The notes below the pieces were generated by a model that worked only from the letters and a program-made list of their open reading frames with translations, was not told where the DNA came from and did no database searches. Made by a program: the position numbers and the translations under genes. Of a DNA stretch of 64,000 nt, positions 37,294-46,623 are shown piece by piece. Within the stretch, counting starts at the first letter, position 1; each line of letters begins with the position of its first letter. This stretch comes from Rhodococcus sp. SGAir0479 (GTDB lineage Bacteria; Actinomycetota; Actinomycetes; Mycobacteriales; Mycobacteriaceae), in NCBI RefSeq assembly GCF_005484805.1, contig NZ_CP039432.1, positions 1,116,001 through 1,180,000 on the forward strand. The letters are read 5' to 3'.

Positions 37294-37863
37294 ATGCCGG
37301 TGCCGTCGAGGGAGAGGGTGATCGAGCTTCTCGCCGAACCCATCGAGCGCGAGGGCTTCGACCTGGAGGACGTGATAGTCACGGCCGCCGGTCGCCACAG
37401 TTCCGTTCGCGTGATGGTCGACAGTGACGCGGGTCTCGAACTCGACGAGGTGGCGCGGCTGAGCCACGTGATCTCGGAGGTCTTCGACGCCGCGCCGGAC
37501 TTCGGGGAATCGCCCTACACGCTCGAGGTGACGTCGCCGGGGATCGACCGGCCGCTGACCGAGGAGCGGCATTGGCGGCGCGCCCGTGGCCGGAAGGCAC
37601 TCGTCGAGCTCGAGACGGAATCGATCACGGGGCGGGTCGGTCGCCTCGACGGCGGCGCGGTCGACCTGGTCGTCAAGGCCAAGGGCGGACCCGAGGTGCG
37701 TCGGGTGGAACTGAAAGATGTCAAGAAAGCTGTTGTGCAGGTGGAGTTCTCGCGGCCCGATGCGAAGGAGCTCGAGCTCGCGGGCGGAATCCCGGAGGGT
37801 CGCGTCACCCCTGCGGACGCGGATGCGTCGAACGAAGAAGAAGTAGAGGGGTCGGACAAGTGA
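37294..37863 (+). CDS. rimP: Ribosome maturation factor RimP
   Basis: 189 residues. The N-terminal alpha/beta domain has [19 protein letters not shown] and [24 protein letters not shown]; the following [14 protein letters not shown] is the family signature; the C-terminal SH3-like barrel covers about 95-150. It helps assemble the 30S subunit. The acidic tail ([11 protein letters not shown]) is typical in actinobacteria. GCGAGGAGCGTCCCAG gives a good ribosome-binding site. Its stop overlaps the nusA GTG. Confidence 0.95.
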   Translation: MPVPSRERVIELLAEPIEREGFDLEDVIVTAAGRHSSVRVMVDSDAGLELDEVARLSHVISEVFDAAPDFGESPYTLEVTSPGIDRPLTEERHWRRARGRKALVELETESITGRVGRLDGGAVDLVVKAKGGPEVRRVELKDVKKAVVQVEFSRPDAKELELAGGIPEGRVTPADADASNEEEVEGSDK

Positions 37864-38891
37864 ATATCGACATCGCGGCACTGCGCGCCATCGAAGTGGA
37901 CAAGGGGATCTCCGCCGGGACGATCATCGCGGCGATCGAGACCGCGCTGCTGACGGCGTACCGCCACACCGAGGGGCATCAGCCGCACGCGCGGATCGAC
38001 GTCGACACCAAGACCGGCGTCGTCCGCGTGATGGCTCACGAGGTCGACGGCGACGGCAATCGAGTCGGCGAGGAATGGGACGACACCCCCGAGGGCTTCG
38101 GCCGGATCGCGGCGACGACCGCGCGCCAGGTGATCCTGCAGCGACTGCGCGACGCCGAGCACGAGCGCAGTTTCGGCGAGTTCGCCACCCACGAGGGTGA
38201 GATCGTCGGCGGCGTCATCCAGCGCGACACCCGCGCCAACGCGCGCGGCATGGTGGTCGTGCGGATCGGCAGCGAGGCGAATGGTGCCGAGGGGCTGATT
38301 CCCCCGGCCGAACAGGTGCCGGGCGAGACGTACGAGCACGGCGACCGGATCAAGTGCTACGTCGTGGGCGTGTCCCGCGGTCAGCGCGGCCCGCAGATCA
38401 CGCTCTCGCGGACCCACCCGAATCTCGTCCGCAAGCTGTTCGCGCTCGAGGTGCCGGAGATCGCCGACGGTTCCGTCGAGATCGTCGCGGTCGCACGTGA
38501 GGCGGGTCACCGCTCGAAGATCGCCGTCGACTCGCGGGTGTCCGGCCTCAATGCCAAGGGCGCATGCATCGGTCCGATGGGCCAGCGCGTGCGCAACGTC
38601 ATGAGCGAACTCGCCGGCGAGAAGATCGACATCATCGACTTCGACGAGGATCCGGCGAAGTTCGTCGGGAACGCGCTGTCGCCGTCGAAAGTGGTGTCGG
38701 TCACTGTCGTGGACCCGGAGGCCCGGGCGGCGCGGGTCGTCGTGCCGGACTTCCAGCTGTCGCTGGCGATCGGCAAGGAAGGTCAAAACGCGCGTCTGGC
38801 TGCGCGGTTGACCGGATGGCGGATCGATATCCGGAGTGACGCCGCGCCCGGTCCCGAGTCACAGGTCGGTCGCGAAACGACAGGTGCTTGA
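37860..38891 (+). CDS. nusA: Transcription termination/antitermination factor NusA
   Basis: 343 residues, the short actinobacterial form lacking the C-terminal acidic repeats of E. coli. An N-terminal RNA-polymerase-binding domain is followed by an S1 domain ([11 protein letters not shown] to [11 protein letters not shown], about 115-180) and two KH domains (about 230-330) with [11 protein letters not shown] and [22 protein letters not shown]. It modulates pausing and termination. GTG 37860 overlaps the rimP stop. Confidence 0.96.
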   Translation: MNIDIAALRAIEVDKGISAGTIIAAIETALLTAYRHTEGHQPHARIDVDTKTGVVRVMAHEVDGDGNRVGEEWDDTPEGFGRIAATTARQVILQRLRDAEHERSFGEFATHEGEIVGGVIQRDTRANARGMVVVRIGSEANGAEGLIPPAEQVPGETYEHGDRIKCYVVGVSRGQRGPQITLSRTHPNLVRKLFALEVPEIADGSVEIVAVAREAGHRSKIAVDSRVSGLNAKGACIGPMGQRVRNVMSELAGEKIDIIDFDEDPAKFVGNALSPSKVVSVTVVDPEARAARVVVPDFQLSLAIGKEGQNARLAARLTGWRIDIRSDAAPGPESQVGRETTGA

Positions 38892-38935
38892 GAACGGAAT
38901 GCGGAGTTCACGGCGATACAGCGGTAGAGTGGTCG

Positions 38936-39280
38936 ATGGTTCAGCGTGAACTGTCTCTGTCGACGCGTGCCCGAGCCGGTGAACCGGTGCGGACGTGCGT
39001 GGGTTGTAGACAGAAAGGGCTGGCCACCGACCTGCTCAGGGTCGTGGCGCAAGAGGGTGAATCCGGAGGATTCCTCCTCCGGCCCGATCCGAAGCGAAGG
39101 CTCCCCGGACGAGGTGCGTGGTTGCATCCCGATCCGAAGTGTCTGAGCGAGGCGGGCCGGCGCCGAGCATTCGGCAGAGCACTGCGGGTGTCCGGAAGTC
39201 TGGATTCCTCGGAACTCGACCGCCTCATCGGGGCGGGGGAGAGTGCCGAGACCTCAAGGGCGGGTCACTCGAACCTGTGA
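38936..39280 (+). CDS. ylxR: YlxR-family RNA-binding protein (DUF448)
   Basis: 114 residues. RTCVGCRQKG and PGRGAWLHPDPKCL are diagnostic for the YlxR fold, found almost always between nusA and infB. The function is unsettled; roles in RNA binding and in RNase P or regulation have been proposed in other species. ATG 38936 follows TAGAGT (38925-38930) by five bases, so an internal promoter producing near-leaderless mRNA is possible. A Ser/His-rich tail ends the protein. Confidence 0.88.
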   Translation: MVQRELSLSTRARAGEPVRTCVGCRQKGLATDLLRVVAQEGESGGFLLRPDPKRRLPGRGAWLHPDPKCLSEAGRRRAFGRALRVSGSLDSSELDRLIGAGESAETSRAGHSNL

Positions 39281-39480
39281 GAACAGGACAGTGATCACGC
39301 GTGACGCAGTACCACTCGGGACCTCTCGAGTTGCAATACTCGGGAATGACGAGCAGTACCTCAGAGAACAGGCACAAGCACTCATGAGCACACCGTGAAG
39401 CACCAGCGATGAGCGTCCATCGGAGATAACCGAGGTCGTGCGGGCAAGTCGCTCGCTCGACCTCTCAGTAGAGGAGAGCA
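39281..39480 (+). promoter_or_regulatory. infB upstream region with hairpin
   Basis: No gene was recognised in these 200 bases. GAGGTCG (39432-39438) and CGACCTC (39458-39464) form a seven-pair stem just upstream of the GAGGAGAG ribosome-binding site, and a direct repeat ACTCGGGA occurs twice near 39318-39345. The hairpin could tune IF-2 translation. Confidence 0.4.
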
Positions 39481-42342
39481 GTGGCAGGCAAAGCCCGCGT
39501 GCACGAGTTGGCGAAAGAACTCGGTGTCACAAGTAAGGAACTTCTCGCTCGGCTCAAGGAGCAGGGCGAATTCGTGAAGTCGGCGTCGTCGACGGTCGAG
39601 GCCCCCGTGGCCCGCCGTCTGCGGGAGTCGTTCCCGTCGGCGAAGTCCGACGGCAAGTCGGAAGGCGGCGAGAACGCGGCGCGTTCGACTGCCAAGCCCG
39701 GCGCCCCCAAGCCCGGCGCTCCGCGTCCCGGGCCCAAGCCCGCGCCGGCCGCTCCCGCGGCCCCGGCAGCTCCGGCGGCGGCAGCCCCCGAGGCTCCCGC
39801 TGCGCCCAGCGCACCGGCAGCCGCCGGACCGCGTCCGGGTCCGGCGCCCACGCCGGGTCCCAAGCCTGCGCCGCAGGCGCCCGCGGCCCCCGCGGCCCAG
39901 GCCCCGTCGGCTCCGGCTGCGCCGGGACCGAAGCCCGGTGGTCCGCGTCCCGGCCCCAAGCCGCCGCGTGTCGGCAACAACCCGTACTCGTCGGCTCCCG
40001 CCGAGCGGCCTGCTCCGCGGCCGGCCCCCGGCGCTCCGCGCCCGACCCCCGGCGCTCCGCGTCCGGGCGGCCCGCGTCCCGGCCCGCAGGGCGGCGCCCC
40101 GCGTCCGGGTGCGCCCGGTGCTCCGCGTCCGGCCGCAGGCCCCGGCGGTCCCCGTCCGGCCCCGGGTCAGGGTGGGCCTCGTCCCAGCCCCGGCTCGATG
40201 CCCCCGCGTCCCAACCCGGGTGCGATGCCGCAGCGCGCTGCGCGTCCGGCGCCCGGTGCGGGTCGTCCGGGTCGCCCCGGTGCGCCCGGCGGTCGTCCCG
40301 GTGGTGGCGGTGGCTACCGCGGTGGCGGCGCTCCCGGTGCGGGAGCAGGCGCCGGTGCGGGTGCAGGTGCGCCCGGTGGTTTCCGCGGTCGCCCCGGTGG
40401 CGGTGGCGGACGTGGTCGTGGCGGTGCCGCGGGTGCGTTCGGTCGTCCCGGTGGTGCCCCGCGTCGTGGCCGTAAGTCGAAGCGGGCGAAGCGCGCCGAG
40501 TACGAGAGCATGCAGGCGCCCGCCGTCGGTGGCGTGCGGTTGCCCCGTGGCAACGGCGAGACCATCCGTCTCGCCCGCGGCGCATCGCTGTCGGACTTCG
40601 CGGACAAGATCGATGCGAATCCCGCAGCCCTCGTGCAGGCGTTGTTCAACCTCGGTGAGATGGTCACGGCCACTCAGTCGGTGAACGACGAGACCCTCGA
40701 GCTGCTCGGCGGCGAGATGAACTACGTCGTCCAGGTCGTCAGTCCGGAGGACGAGGATCGCGAGCTGCTCGAGTCGTTCGACCTCACCTACGGCGAGGAC
40801 GCGGGCGACGAGGACGATCTCGCTTCCCGTCCGCCGGTGGTCACCGTCATGGGTCACGTCGACCACGGCAAGACCCGCCTGCTCGACACGATCCGCAAGG
40901 CCAACGTCCGCGAGGGCGAGGCCGGCGGCATCACCCAGCACATCGGTGCGTACCAGGTCCTGACCGAGCTGGACGGCAACGAGCGTCTGGTGACGTTCAT
41001 CGACACCCCGGGTCACGAGGCCTTCACGGCCATGCGTGCCCGTGGTGCCAAGGCCACCGACCTCGCGATTCTCGTGGTCGCCGCCGACGACGGTGTCATG
41101 CCGCAGACGGTGGAGGCGATCAACCACGCCCAGGCGGCCGACGTGCCGATCGTGGTCGCGGTCAACAAGATCGACAAGGAAGGTGCGGATCCGGCGAAGA
41201 TCCGCGGCCAGCTCACCGAGTACGGCCTGGTCGCCGAGGAGTACGGCGGCGAGACCATGTTCGTCGACATCTCCGCCAAGCAGGGCACCAACATCGATGC
41301 CCTCCTGGAAGCGGTGCTGTTGACCGCGGATGCCGCCCTGGATCTGCGGGCCAACCCGGACATGGACGCGCAGGGTGTCGCGATCGAAGCGCACCTCGAC
41401 CGTGGTCGTGGACCGGTGGCGACCGTGCTCATCCAGCGCGGCACGCTGCGGGTCGGCGACTCGATCGTCGCGGGCGACGCCTACGGCCGCGTCCGTCGCA
41501 TGATCGATGAGCACGGTGAGGACGTCGAGGAGGCTCTGCCTTCGCGGCCCGTTCAGGTCGTCGGCTTCACGTCGGTCCCCGGCGCAGGTGACAACCTGCT
41601 CGTGGTCGACGAGGACCGGATCGCCCGCCAGATCGCCGACCGGCGTAATGCACGCAAGCGCAACGCGCTCGCAGCCCGCAGCCGCAAGCGCATCAGCCTG
41701 GAAGATCTGGATGCCGCGCTCAAGGAGCACAACGAGCTCAACCTCATCCTCAAGGGCGACAACTCCGGCACCGTCGAGGCGCTGGAAGAGGCGCTCATGG
41801 GGATCGAGATCGACGACGAGGTGCAGCTGCGCGTGATCGACCGCGGTGTCGGTGGCATCACCGAGACCAACGTCAACCTCGCGTCGGCGTCCAACGCGAT
41901 CATCATCGGCTTCAACGTCCGTGCCGAAGGCAAGGCGACGGAGCTGGCGAACCGCGAGGGTGTCGACATCCGGTACTACTCGGTGATCTACCAGGCCATC
42001 GACGAGGTGGAGAAGGCCCTCAAGGGCATGCTCAAGCCGGTCTACGAGGAGGTCACGCTCGGCCGGGCGGAAATCCGTGCCATGTTCCGCTCCTCGAAGG
42101 TCGGAAACATCGCCGGCTGCCTCGTCACGTCGGGCATCGTCCGTCGCAACGCGAAGGCCCGCCTGATCCGCGACAACGCGGTGGTCGCCGAGACGATGAC
42201 CATCTCGTCGCTCAAGCGCGAGAAGGACGACGCGACCGAGGTCCGCGAGGGTTACGAGTGCGGTCTCACCGTCACGTACAACGACATCAAGGTCGGCGAC
42301 GTGATCGAGGCGTACGAGCTCCGCGAGAAGCCGCGCGACTGA
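39481..42342 (+). CDS. infB: Translation initiation factor IF-2
   Basis: 953 residues. The N-terminus (1-50) is the IF2_N fold ([21 protein letters not shown]). Residues about 70-335 are a low-complexity Pro/Ala/Gly/Arg linker. A second IF2_N-like part (about 370-420) precedes the GTPase domain with GHVDHGKT at 458-465, DTPGHEAF, and NKID. Domains II-IV finish the protein. It places initiator tRNA on the 30S subunit. GTG 39481 follows GAGGAGAG. It is cotranscribed with nusA and followed by rbfA as in most bacteria. Confidence 0.97.
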   Translation: MAGKARVHELAKELGVTSKELLARLKEQGEFVKSASSTVEAPVARRLRESFPSAKSDGKSEGGENAARSTAKPGAPKPGAPRPGPKPAPAAPAAPAAPAAAAPEAPAAPSAPAAAGPRPGPAPTPGPKPAPQAPAAPAAQAPSAPAAPGPKPGGPRPGPKPPRVGNNPYSSAPAERPAPRPAPGAPRPTPGAPRPGGPRPGPQGGAPRPGAPGAPRPAAGPGGPRPAPGQGGPRPSPGSMPPRPNPGAMPQRAARPAPGAGRPGRPGAPGGRPGGGGGYRGGGAPGAGAGAGAGAGAPGGFRGRPGGGGGRGRGGAAGAFGRPGGAPRRGRKSKRAKRAEYESMQAPAVGGVRLPRGNGETIRLARGASLSDFADKIDANPAALVQALFNLGEMVTATQSVNDETLELLGGEMNYVVQVVSPEDEDRELLESFDLTYGEDAGDEDDLASRPPVVTVMGHVDHGKTRLLDTIRKANVREGEAGGITQHIGAYQVLTELDGNERLVTFIDTPGHEAFTAMRARGAKATDLAILVVAADDGVMPQTVEAINHAQAADVPIVVAVNKIDKEGADPAKIRGQLTEYGLVAEEYGGETMFVDISAKQGTNIDALLEAVLLTADAALDLRANPDMDAQGVAIEAHLDRGRGPVATVLIQRGTLRVGDSIVAGDAYGRVRRMIDEHGEDVEEALPSRPVQVVGFTSVPGAGDNLLVVDEDRIARQIADRRNARKRNALAARSRKRISLEDLDAALKEHNELNLILKGDNSGTVEALEEALMGIEIDDEVQLRVIDRGVGGITETNVNLASASNAIIIGFNVRAEGKATELANREGVDIRYYSVIYQAIDEVEKALKGMLKPVYEEVTLGRAEIRAMFRSSKVGNIAGCLVTSGIVRRNAKARLIRDNAVVAETMTISSLKREKDDATEVREGYECGLTVTYNDIKVGDVIEAYELREKPRD
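39690..40480 (+). repeat. Low-complexity Pro/Ala/Gly-rich coding tract in infB
   Basis: The tract encodes many variants of GAPRPG and PGAPRP, then a Gly/Arg stretch rich in GAGAGAG and GRGRGG. The DNA consists of degenerate CCCGGCGCTCCGCGTCCG-like units, so replication slippage and strain-to-strain length change are expected. It ends with a basic KSKRAKRAE motif. Confidence 0.85.
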
Positions 42343-42359
42343 GTCACGCAGCACGAGTT

Positions 42360-42389
42360 CCTTCCCGGCGGCTTCGGCCGCCGGGAAGG
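42360..42389 (+). terminator. 13-bp perfect hairpin with TTCG tetraloop after infB
   Basis: Bases 42360-42372 pair completely with 42377-42389 around TTCG, 17 bases after the infB stop. There is no T-tract. It is followed within five bases by further hairpins, so it may terminate, stabilise or process the infB mRNA. Confidence 0.7.
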
Positions 42390-42393
42390 GCCA

Positions 42394-42430
42394 CCCCGGC
42401 GCAGCCGGGGTACGACCCCGTGATGCGGGG
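42394..42430 (+). promoter_or_regulatory. Overlapping alternative hairpins upstream of DUF503 gene
   Basis: CCCCGGC-GCA-GCCGGGG (42394-42410) and CCCCG-TGATG-CGGGG (42416-42430) can form together. A third stem, CGGGG (42406-42410) with CCCCG (42416-42420), excludes both. The last hairpin is followed by TTTCGTT, like a terminator. The arrangement resembles an attenuator. Confidence 0.5.
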
Positions 42431-42460
42431 TTTCGTTGCTGTTCACCGGAGGGAGGACTG

Positions 42461-42751
42461 GTGTATCTCGGCGCGCTCGAGATGGACATCCTGTTCGGCG
42501 ATGTGCGGTCACTGAAGGAGAAGCGGTCGCTGGTGCGCCCCGTCCTGACCGAATTGCGAAGATATGGGGTGTCCGCTGCCGAGACCGGCGAGCACGACCG
42601 CTACCGGCGGGCGCTGCTCGGCGTCGCGGTGGCGAGTTCAGGGGTGGGCCACGTCCACGAGGTGCTCGACCACTGCGAGCGGCACGTCGCCGGACGACCC
42701 GAGCTGCAACTACTTGCAGTTCGGCGGAGAATTTTCGGTCCCGAGGACTGA
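42461..42751 (+). CDS. DUF503 family protein
   Basis: 96 residues. The family pattern [29 protein letters not shown] is clear, and the ferredoxin-like fold of DUF503 is expected. Such genes sit between infB and rbfA in many Gram-positive bacteria; a link to translation or ribosome maturation is inferred from position only. GTG 42461 has a very strong GGAGGGAGGA. The hairpin array just upstream may control it separately from infB. Confidence 0.88.
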   Translation: MYLGALEMDILFGDVRSLKEKRSLVRPVLTELRRYGVSAAETGEHDRYRRALLGVAVASSGVGHVHEVLDHCERHVAGRPELQLLAVRRRIFGPED

Positions 42752-42787
42752 TACAGACCGACACGGGTCGACGCTGGAGACAGCGGG

Positions 42788-42805
42788 GAGAATCCGGAGA
42801 ATCCG
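42788..42805 (+). repeat. 9-bp tandem duplication before rbfA
   Basis: GAGAATCCG occurs twice without a gap, directly before GGGAGAGGAGA, the rbfA ribosome-binding region. It may be a slippage product that changes leader spacing. Confidence 0.75.
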
Positions 42806-42824
42806 GGAGAGGAGACTGATTGCC

Positions 42825-43292
42825 ATGGCAGATCCTGCACGCGCGCGCAGGCTCGCGAAGCGCATCAGCACGATCGTCGCGACGGCGATCGACCACGAGA
42901 TCAAGGACCCGCGTCTGGCTTTCGTGACCATCACAGATGCGAAGGTGACGGCCGATCTGCACGATGCGACCGTGTACTACACGGTCATGGGCGCCGATCT
43001 CGATTCCGAGCCGGACCTGGCCGGTGCGGCCGCCGGCCTGGAGAAGGCCAAGGGCGTGCTCCGCTCGAAGGTCGGTGCCGGCACCGGTGTCCGCTTCACG
43101 CCGACGCTGACGTTCGTCGCCGATACCGTCCCCGACACCGCCCGCCACATGGAGGAGCTGCTCGCGCGGGCCCGTGCCGCGGATGACGCGGTGGCCCGGG
43201 CGCGGGAGCAGGCGACGCCGGCCGGCGACGCCGACCCCTACAAGGAGCCGCGTCCGGCGGGGGACGACGCGTCCCCGTCCGAGGACGACTGA
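42825..43292 (+). CDS. rbfA: Ribosome-binding factor A
   Basis: 155 residues with the KH-like fold of Rbf[41 protein letters not shown] and [14 protein letters not shown]. It matures the 5' end of 16S rRNA and acts in cold adaptation. ATG 42825 matches the family N-terminus (MADPARARR); TTG 42819 is closer to GAGAGGAGA and would add two residues. The acidic tail is typical of actinobacteria. Confidence 0.95.
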   Translation: MADPARARRLAKRISTIVATAIDHEIKDPRLAFVTITDAKVTADLHDATVYYTVMGADLDSEPDLAGAAAGLEKAKGVLRSKVGAGTGVRFTPTLTFVADTVPDTARHMEELLARARAADDAVARAREQATPAGDADPYKEPRPAGDDASPSEDD

Positions 43293-43305
43293 CCCGGGAC
43301 CCCCG

Positions 43306-44307
43306 ATGACTCACTGCCCGGACACCGCGCCCGCACCGATCGCACCGCCCGACCTGCCACTGCAGGAGGCGGTCGACCTGTTGGACGGCGCGACCTCGGT
43401 GACGATCCTGTGCCACGTCCAACCCGATGCCGACACCGTCGGCAGTGGTCTCGCGCTGGGGACGGTCTTCGCGCGCAGGGGAACTCCGGTGCAGGTGGCG
43501 TTCGCGTCCCCGAGTGAGCTGCCCGCCTCGATGGCAACCCTGCCCGGCGTCGATCTGCTGGTGCCGGCCGACCGGGTGGCCCACGAGGTGGATCTCCTCG
43601 TCGCGGTGGACTGCGGCAGTGCGGGCCGTCTCGGGACGCTCGCGTCGCGGTTGGACGGGGCACGGCGCTCGTTGGTGATCGACCATCACCGGTCCAACAC
43701 CCGGTTCGGCACGTTCAATCTGATCGACGACGCGGCCGTGTCCACGACCGCGGTCCTGACCGAGGTGTTCGACCGGTGGGGGGTCCCGATCGACGCGGAC
43801 CTCGCGCACTGCCTGTACGCCGGGCTGGTCACCGACACCGGGTCGTTCCGGTGGGGCGGTCCCGGCAGCCACGCGCTGGCCGAGCGCCTGCTGGCGACCG
43901 GCATCGACGCGGCCGCGATCACCCGACGGCTGCTCGACAGCCACCCGTTCGGCTGGCTCCCGATGCTCGCGTCGGTGCTGGCCTCCGCCGAACTGTTCCC
44001 GGCCGCGCGCGACGGGCGCGGTCTGGTGCACGCGGTGATCCGGTGCACCGACTCCGCCGGGCTCGGGGCCGAGGAGATCGAGAGCGTCATCGATATCGTT
44101 CGTACCACCGCCGAGGCGGAGGTCGCCGCGGTGTTCAAGGAGACGGCCCCGCAGTCGTGGTCGGTGTCGCTGCGCTCCAAGGACGACGTCGACGTCGCCG
44201 CGGTCGCCGAGCGGCTCGGCGGCGGTGGACACCGCTTCGCGGCGGGCTACACCACCAGCGGGTCCAGTGCCGACGTCGTCGCGGCGCTACGCGAGGCGCT
44301 CGGCTGA
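43306..44307 (+). CDS. DHH/DHHA1 phosphoesterase (NrnA-like oligoribonuclease / pAp or cyclic-dinucleotide phosphatase)
   Basis: 333 residues. The DHH domain shows CHVQPDADTVGSGLAL (metal-binding), AVDCGSAG, and IDHHRSN with the DHH triad; the DHHA1 domain ends with GGGGHRFAAGYTTSG. Mycobacterial members at this position degrade short RNA oligonucleotides, pAp and cyclic di-AMP. It follows rbfA by 13 bases. The N-terminal 20 residues are variable, and ATG 43306 is taken as the start because it follows the rbfA stop closely. Confidence 0.9.
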   Translation: MTHCPDTAPAPIAPPDLPLQEAVDLLDGATSVTILCHVQPDADTVGSGLALGTVFARRGTPVQVAFASPSELPASMATLPGVDLLVPADRVAHEVDLLVAVDCGSAGRLGTLASRLDGARRSLVIDHHRSNTRFGTFNLIDDAAVSTTAVLTEVFDRWGVPIDADLAHCLYAGLVTDTGSFRWGGPGSHALAERLLATGIDAAAITRRLLDSHPFGWLPMLASVLASAELFPAARDGRGLVHAVIRCTDSAGLGAEEIESVIDIVRTTAEAEVAAVFKETAPQSWSVSLRSKDDVDVAAVAERLGGGGHRFAAGYTTSGSSADVVAALREALG

Positions 44308-44308
44308 C

Positions 44309-45682
44309 TTGACCGGGACCGCCGCCGATCACGAGCCGGAGACGGCCGACGCCGCCGACGCGGGTCCGCGCCGGATCCTCGGTCTCGCGCTGCCCGCGCT
44401 CGGGGTGCTGGCCGCCGAACCCCTCTACATCCTGCTCGACATCGCGATCGTCGGGCATCTCGGTGCGCTGGCGCTCGCCGGACTGGCCGTGGGCGGCCTC
44501 GTCCTCGCGCAGGTCAGCACACAGCTGACGTTCCTCTCGTACGGCACGACCGCCCGGGCCGCGCGGATGTTCGGCGCCGGCCGCGGCCGCGACGCCGTCG
44601 GCGAAGGCGTGCAGGCGACATGGCTGGCGCTCGCGATCGGTGCCGTGCTGGTCGCCGTGGTGCAGTTGACGGCCGGCCCGATCACTCGGCTGATCGCCGG
44701 TGCCGGTGACATCGCCGGGGAGGCCGAACGCTGGTTGCGGATCGCGGTGTTCGGGGCCCCGCTCATCCTGGTCGCGATGGCCGGGAACGGCTGGATGCGA
44801 GGTGTGCAGAACACGCTGCGCCCGCTCCGGTTCGTGCTGGTGGGCCAGCTGGTCTCCGCCGTGCTGTGTACGGCGCTGGTGCACGGCGTGGCCCGTGCGC
44901 CCCGCTGGGAGCTGGCGGGCTCGGCGGTCGCCAACGTCGCCGGACAGGCGACGTCGGCGCTGCTGTTCGTGGTCGCGCTGCTGCGCGCCGGCGTCCCGCT
45001 GCGGCCGCGCCCGTCGGTGATGCGCGCGCAACTGGTCCTCGGCCGCGACCTGATCCTGCGCAGCCTCTCCTTCCAGGCGTGCTTCCTGTCCGCGGCGGCC
45101 GTCGCATCCCGCTTCGGTGCGGCGTCGGTGGCGGCGCACCAGGTGGTGCTGCAACTGTGGAACTTCGTCGCGCTCACCCTGGATTCGCTCGCGATCGCCG
45201 CGCAGACCCTGGTCGGCGCCGCGCTCGGCCGCGGCCGGGTGCGCGGAGCCCATCGTCTCGCGTGGCGCGTGACCCGCTGGTCGGCGGTGTTCGCGACCGC
45301 GCTGGCTCTCGCGTTCGCGGCAGGACATGCCGTGGTCCCCACGTGGTTCACGGGTGACGACGCGGTGCTCGAACAGGCGTCGGTGGCGTGGTGGTTCTTC
45401 GTCGGCATCATGCCGGTCGCGGGTGTGGTGTTCGCGCTCGACGGGGTGCTCCTGGGCGCGGGCGACGCGGCCTACCTGCGCACCGCGACCCTCGCGTGCG
45501 CCCTGGTCGGATTCCTGCCGCTGATCTGGTCGTCGCTCGTCTGGGACTGGGGACTGGCCGGAATCTGGACGGGGCTTACCGTGTTCATGGTTCTGCGGAT
45601 GCTCGCCGTGCTGTGGCGTGCGGCATCGGGCCGGTGGGCGATCACCGGCGCGGACCTGCAACTGCAGGAGACGAAAGGGTAG
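44309..45682 (+). CDS. dinF: MATE-family efflux transporter, DinF-like
   Basis: 457 residues with about 12 membrane helices in two pseudo-symmetrical halves. Family segments are ALPALGVLAAEPLYILLDIAIVGHLG at the N-terminus and AAHQVVLQLWNFVALTLDSLAIAAQTLVG in the second half. MATE proteins exchange cationic or toxic compounds against H+ or Na+. TTG 44309 is the first start after the DHH gene (one-base gap), suggesting coupled translation. The same DHH-dinF order exists in mycobacteria. Confidence 0.88.
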   Translation: MTGTAADHEPETADAADAGPRRILGLALPALGVLAAEPLYILLDIAIVGHLGALALAGLAVGGLVLAQVSTQLTFLSYGTTARAARMFGAGRGRDAVGEGVQATWLALAIGAVLVAVVQLTAGPITRLIAGAGDIAGEAERWLRIAVFGAPLILVAMAGNGWMRGVQNTLRPLRFVLVGQLVSAVLCTALVHGVARAPRWELAGSAVANVAGQATSALLFVVALLRAGVPLRPRPSVMRAQLVLGRDLILRSLSFQACFLSAAAVASRFGAASVAAHQVVLQLWNFVALTLDSLAIAAQTLVGAALGRGRVRGAHRLAWRVTRWSAVFATALALAFAAGHAVVPTWFTGDDAVLEQASVAWWFFVGIMPVAGVVFALDGVLLGAGDAAYLRTATLACALVGFLPLIWSSLVWDWGLAGIWTGLTVFMVLRMLAVLWRAASGRWAITGADLQLQETKG

Positions 45683-45686
45683 GGGT

Positions 45687-46610
45687 GTGGCAGGCAAACT
45701 GTGGGCGGTGAGCGACACGCACGTCGGACACCGGGGAAACCGGCCGATCACCGAGGAGATCTTCCCGGAGTCGCCGGACGACTGGCTGATCGTCGCCGGG
45801 GACGTCTCCGAGAAGGCCGACGACATCCGATGGGCGCTGACGCTGCTGAAGAGTCGCTTCGCGACGGTGATCTGGGTGCCCGGCAACCACGAACTGTGGA
45901 CCACGGCGAAGGATCCCGTGCAGATGCACGGCAAGGCGCGCTACGACTACCTGGTCGCCATGTGCCGCGAGATCGGGGTGCTCACCCCCGAGGACCCGTA
46001 CCCGGTGTGGGAGGGCGAGGGCGGTCCCGCCACGATCGTCCCGATGTTCCTGCTGTACGACTACACGTTCCTGCCGGACGGTGCGACCGGCAAGGAGGAC
46101 GGCCTGCGGATCGCGCGGGACCGCAACGTGGTGGCCACCGACGAGTTCCTGTTGTCGTCCGAGCCGTACGCCACGCGGGACGCGTGGTGCCGGGCCCGGC
46201 TGGCGGAGACCCGCGCGCGCCTGGACGCTCTCGATCCGTCGGTGCCGACGGTGCTCGTGAACCACTTCCCGCTGGTCCGCCAGCCCACCGACGTCCTGTA
46301 CTACCCGGAGTTCGCGCTGTGGTGCGGCACCGTGGAGACCGCCGACTGGCACACCCGCTACAACGCCGTGTGCTGCGTGTACGGGCATCTGCACATTCCG
46401 CGCACCACCTACTACGACGGCGTCCGGTTCGAGGAGGTCTCGCTCGGCTATCCGCGGGAGTGGCAGCGCCGCGGACTGCCCGACCAGCTCCTGCGCCAGA
46501 TCCTGCCGGTGCCCGAGTACGTGCCCGGCACGCTCAACAAATTCGGCGGCCACTTCCGGATCACCGCCGAGCAGGAAGCCGAGTACGAACGCATGCGCGC
46601 ACAGCGCTGA
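45687..46610 (+). CDS. pptH: Metallophosphoesterase, PptH-like (phosphopantetheinyl hydrolase)
   Basis: 307 residues from GTG 45687. Calcineurin-like metal motifs are in order: SDTHVGH, GDVSE, GNHELW, VNHFPLV and YGHLHIP. It is directly upstream of the phosphopantetheinyl transferase gene, as in M. tuberculosis, where the neighbour Rv2795c (PptH) removes phosphopantetheine from carrier proteins and opposes PptT. Family assignment is firm; the specific activity is inferred from the conserved pairing. The genes are 13 bases apart. GAAAGGGTAGGGG serves as ribosome-binding site. Confidence 0.85.
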   Translation: MAGKLWAVSDTHVGHRGNRPITEEIFPESPDDWLIVAGDVSEKADDIRWALTLLKSRFATVIWVPGNHELWTTAKDPVQMHGKARYDYLVAMCREIGVLTPEDPYPVWEGEGGPATIVPMFLLYDYTFLPDGATGKEDGLRIARDRNVVATDEFLLSSEPYATRDAWCRARLAETRARLDALDPSVPTVLVNHFPLVRQPTDVLYYPEFALWCGTVETADWHTRYNAVCCVYGHLHIPRTTYYDGVRFEEVSLGYPREWQRRGLPDQLLRQILPVPEYVPGTLNKFGGHFRITAEQEAEYERMRAQR

Positions 46611-46623
46611 CAGGGGAGTTGGA

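Noticed and set aside
39382-42489. Open frame of about 1035 codons on the minus strand across infB
   Set aside because: It is antisense to the clearly conserved IF-2 gene. Its Thr/Gly/Arg-rich composition follows from the complementary GC-rich repeats, and no domain is recognisable.
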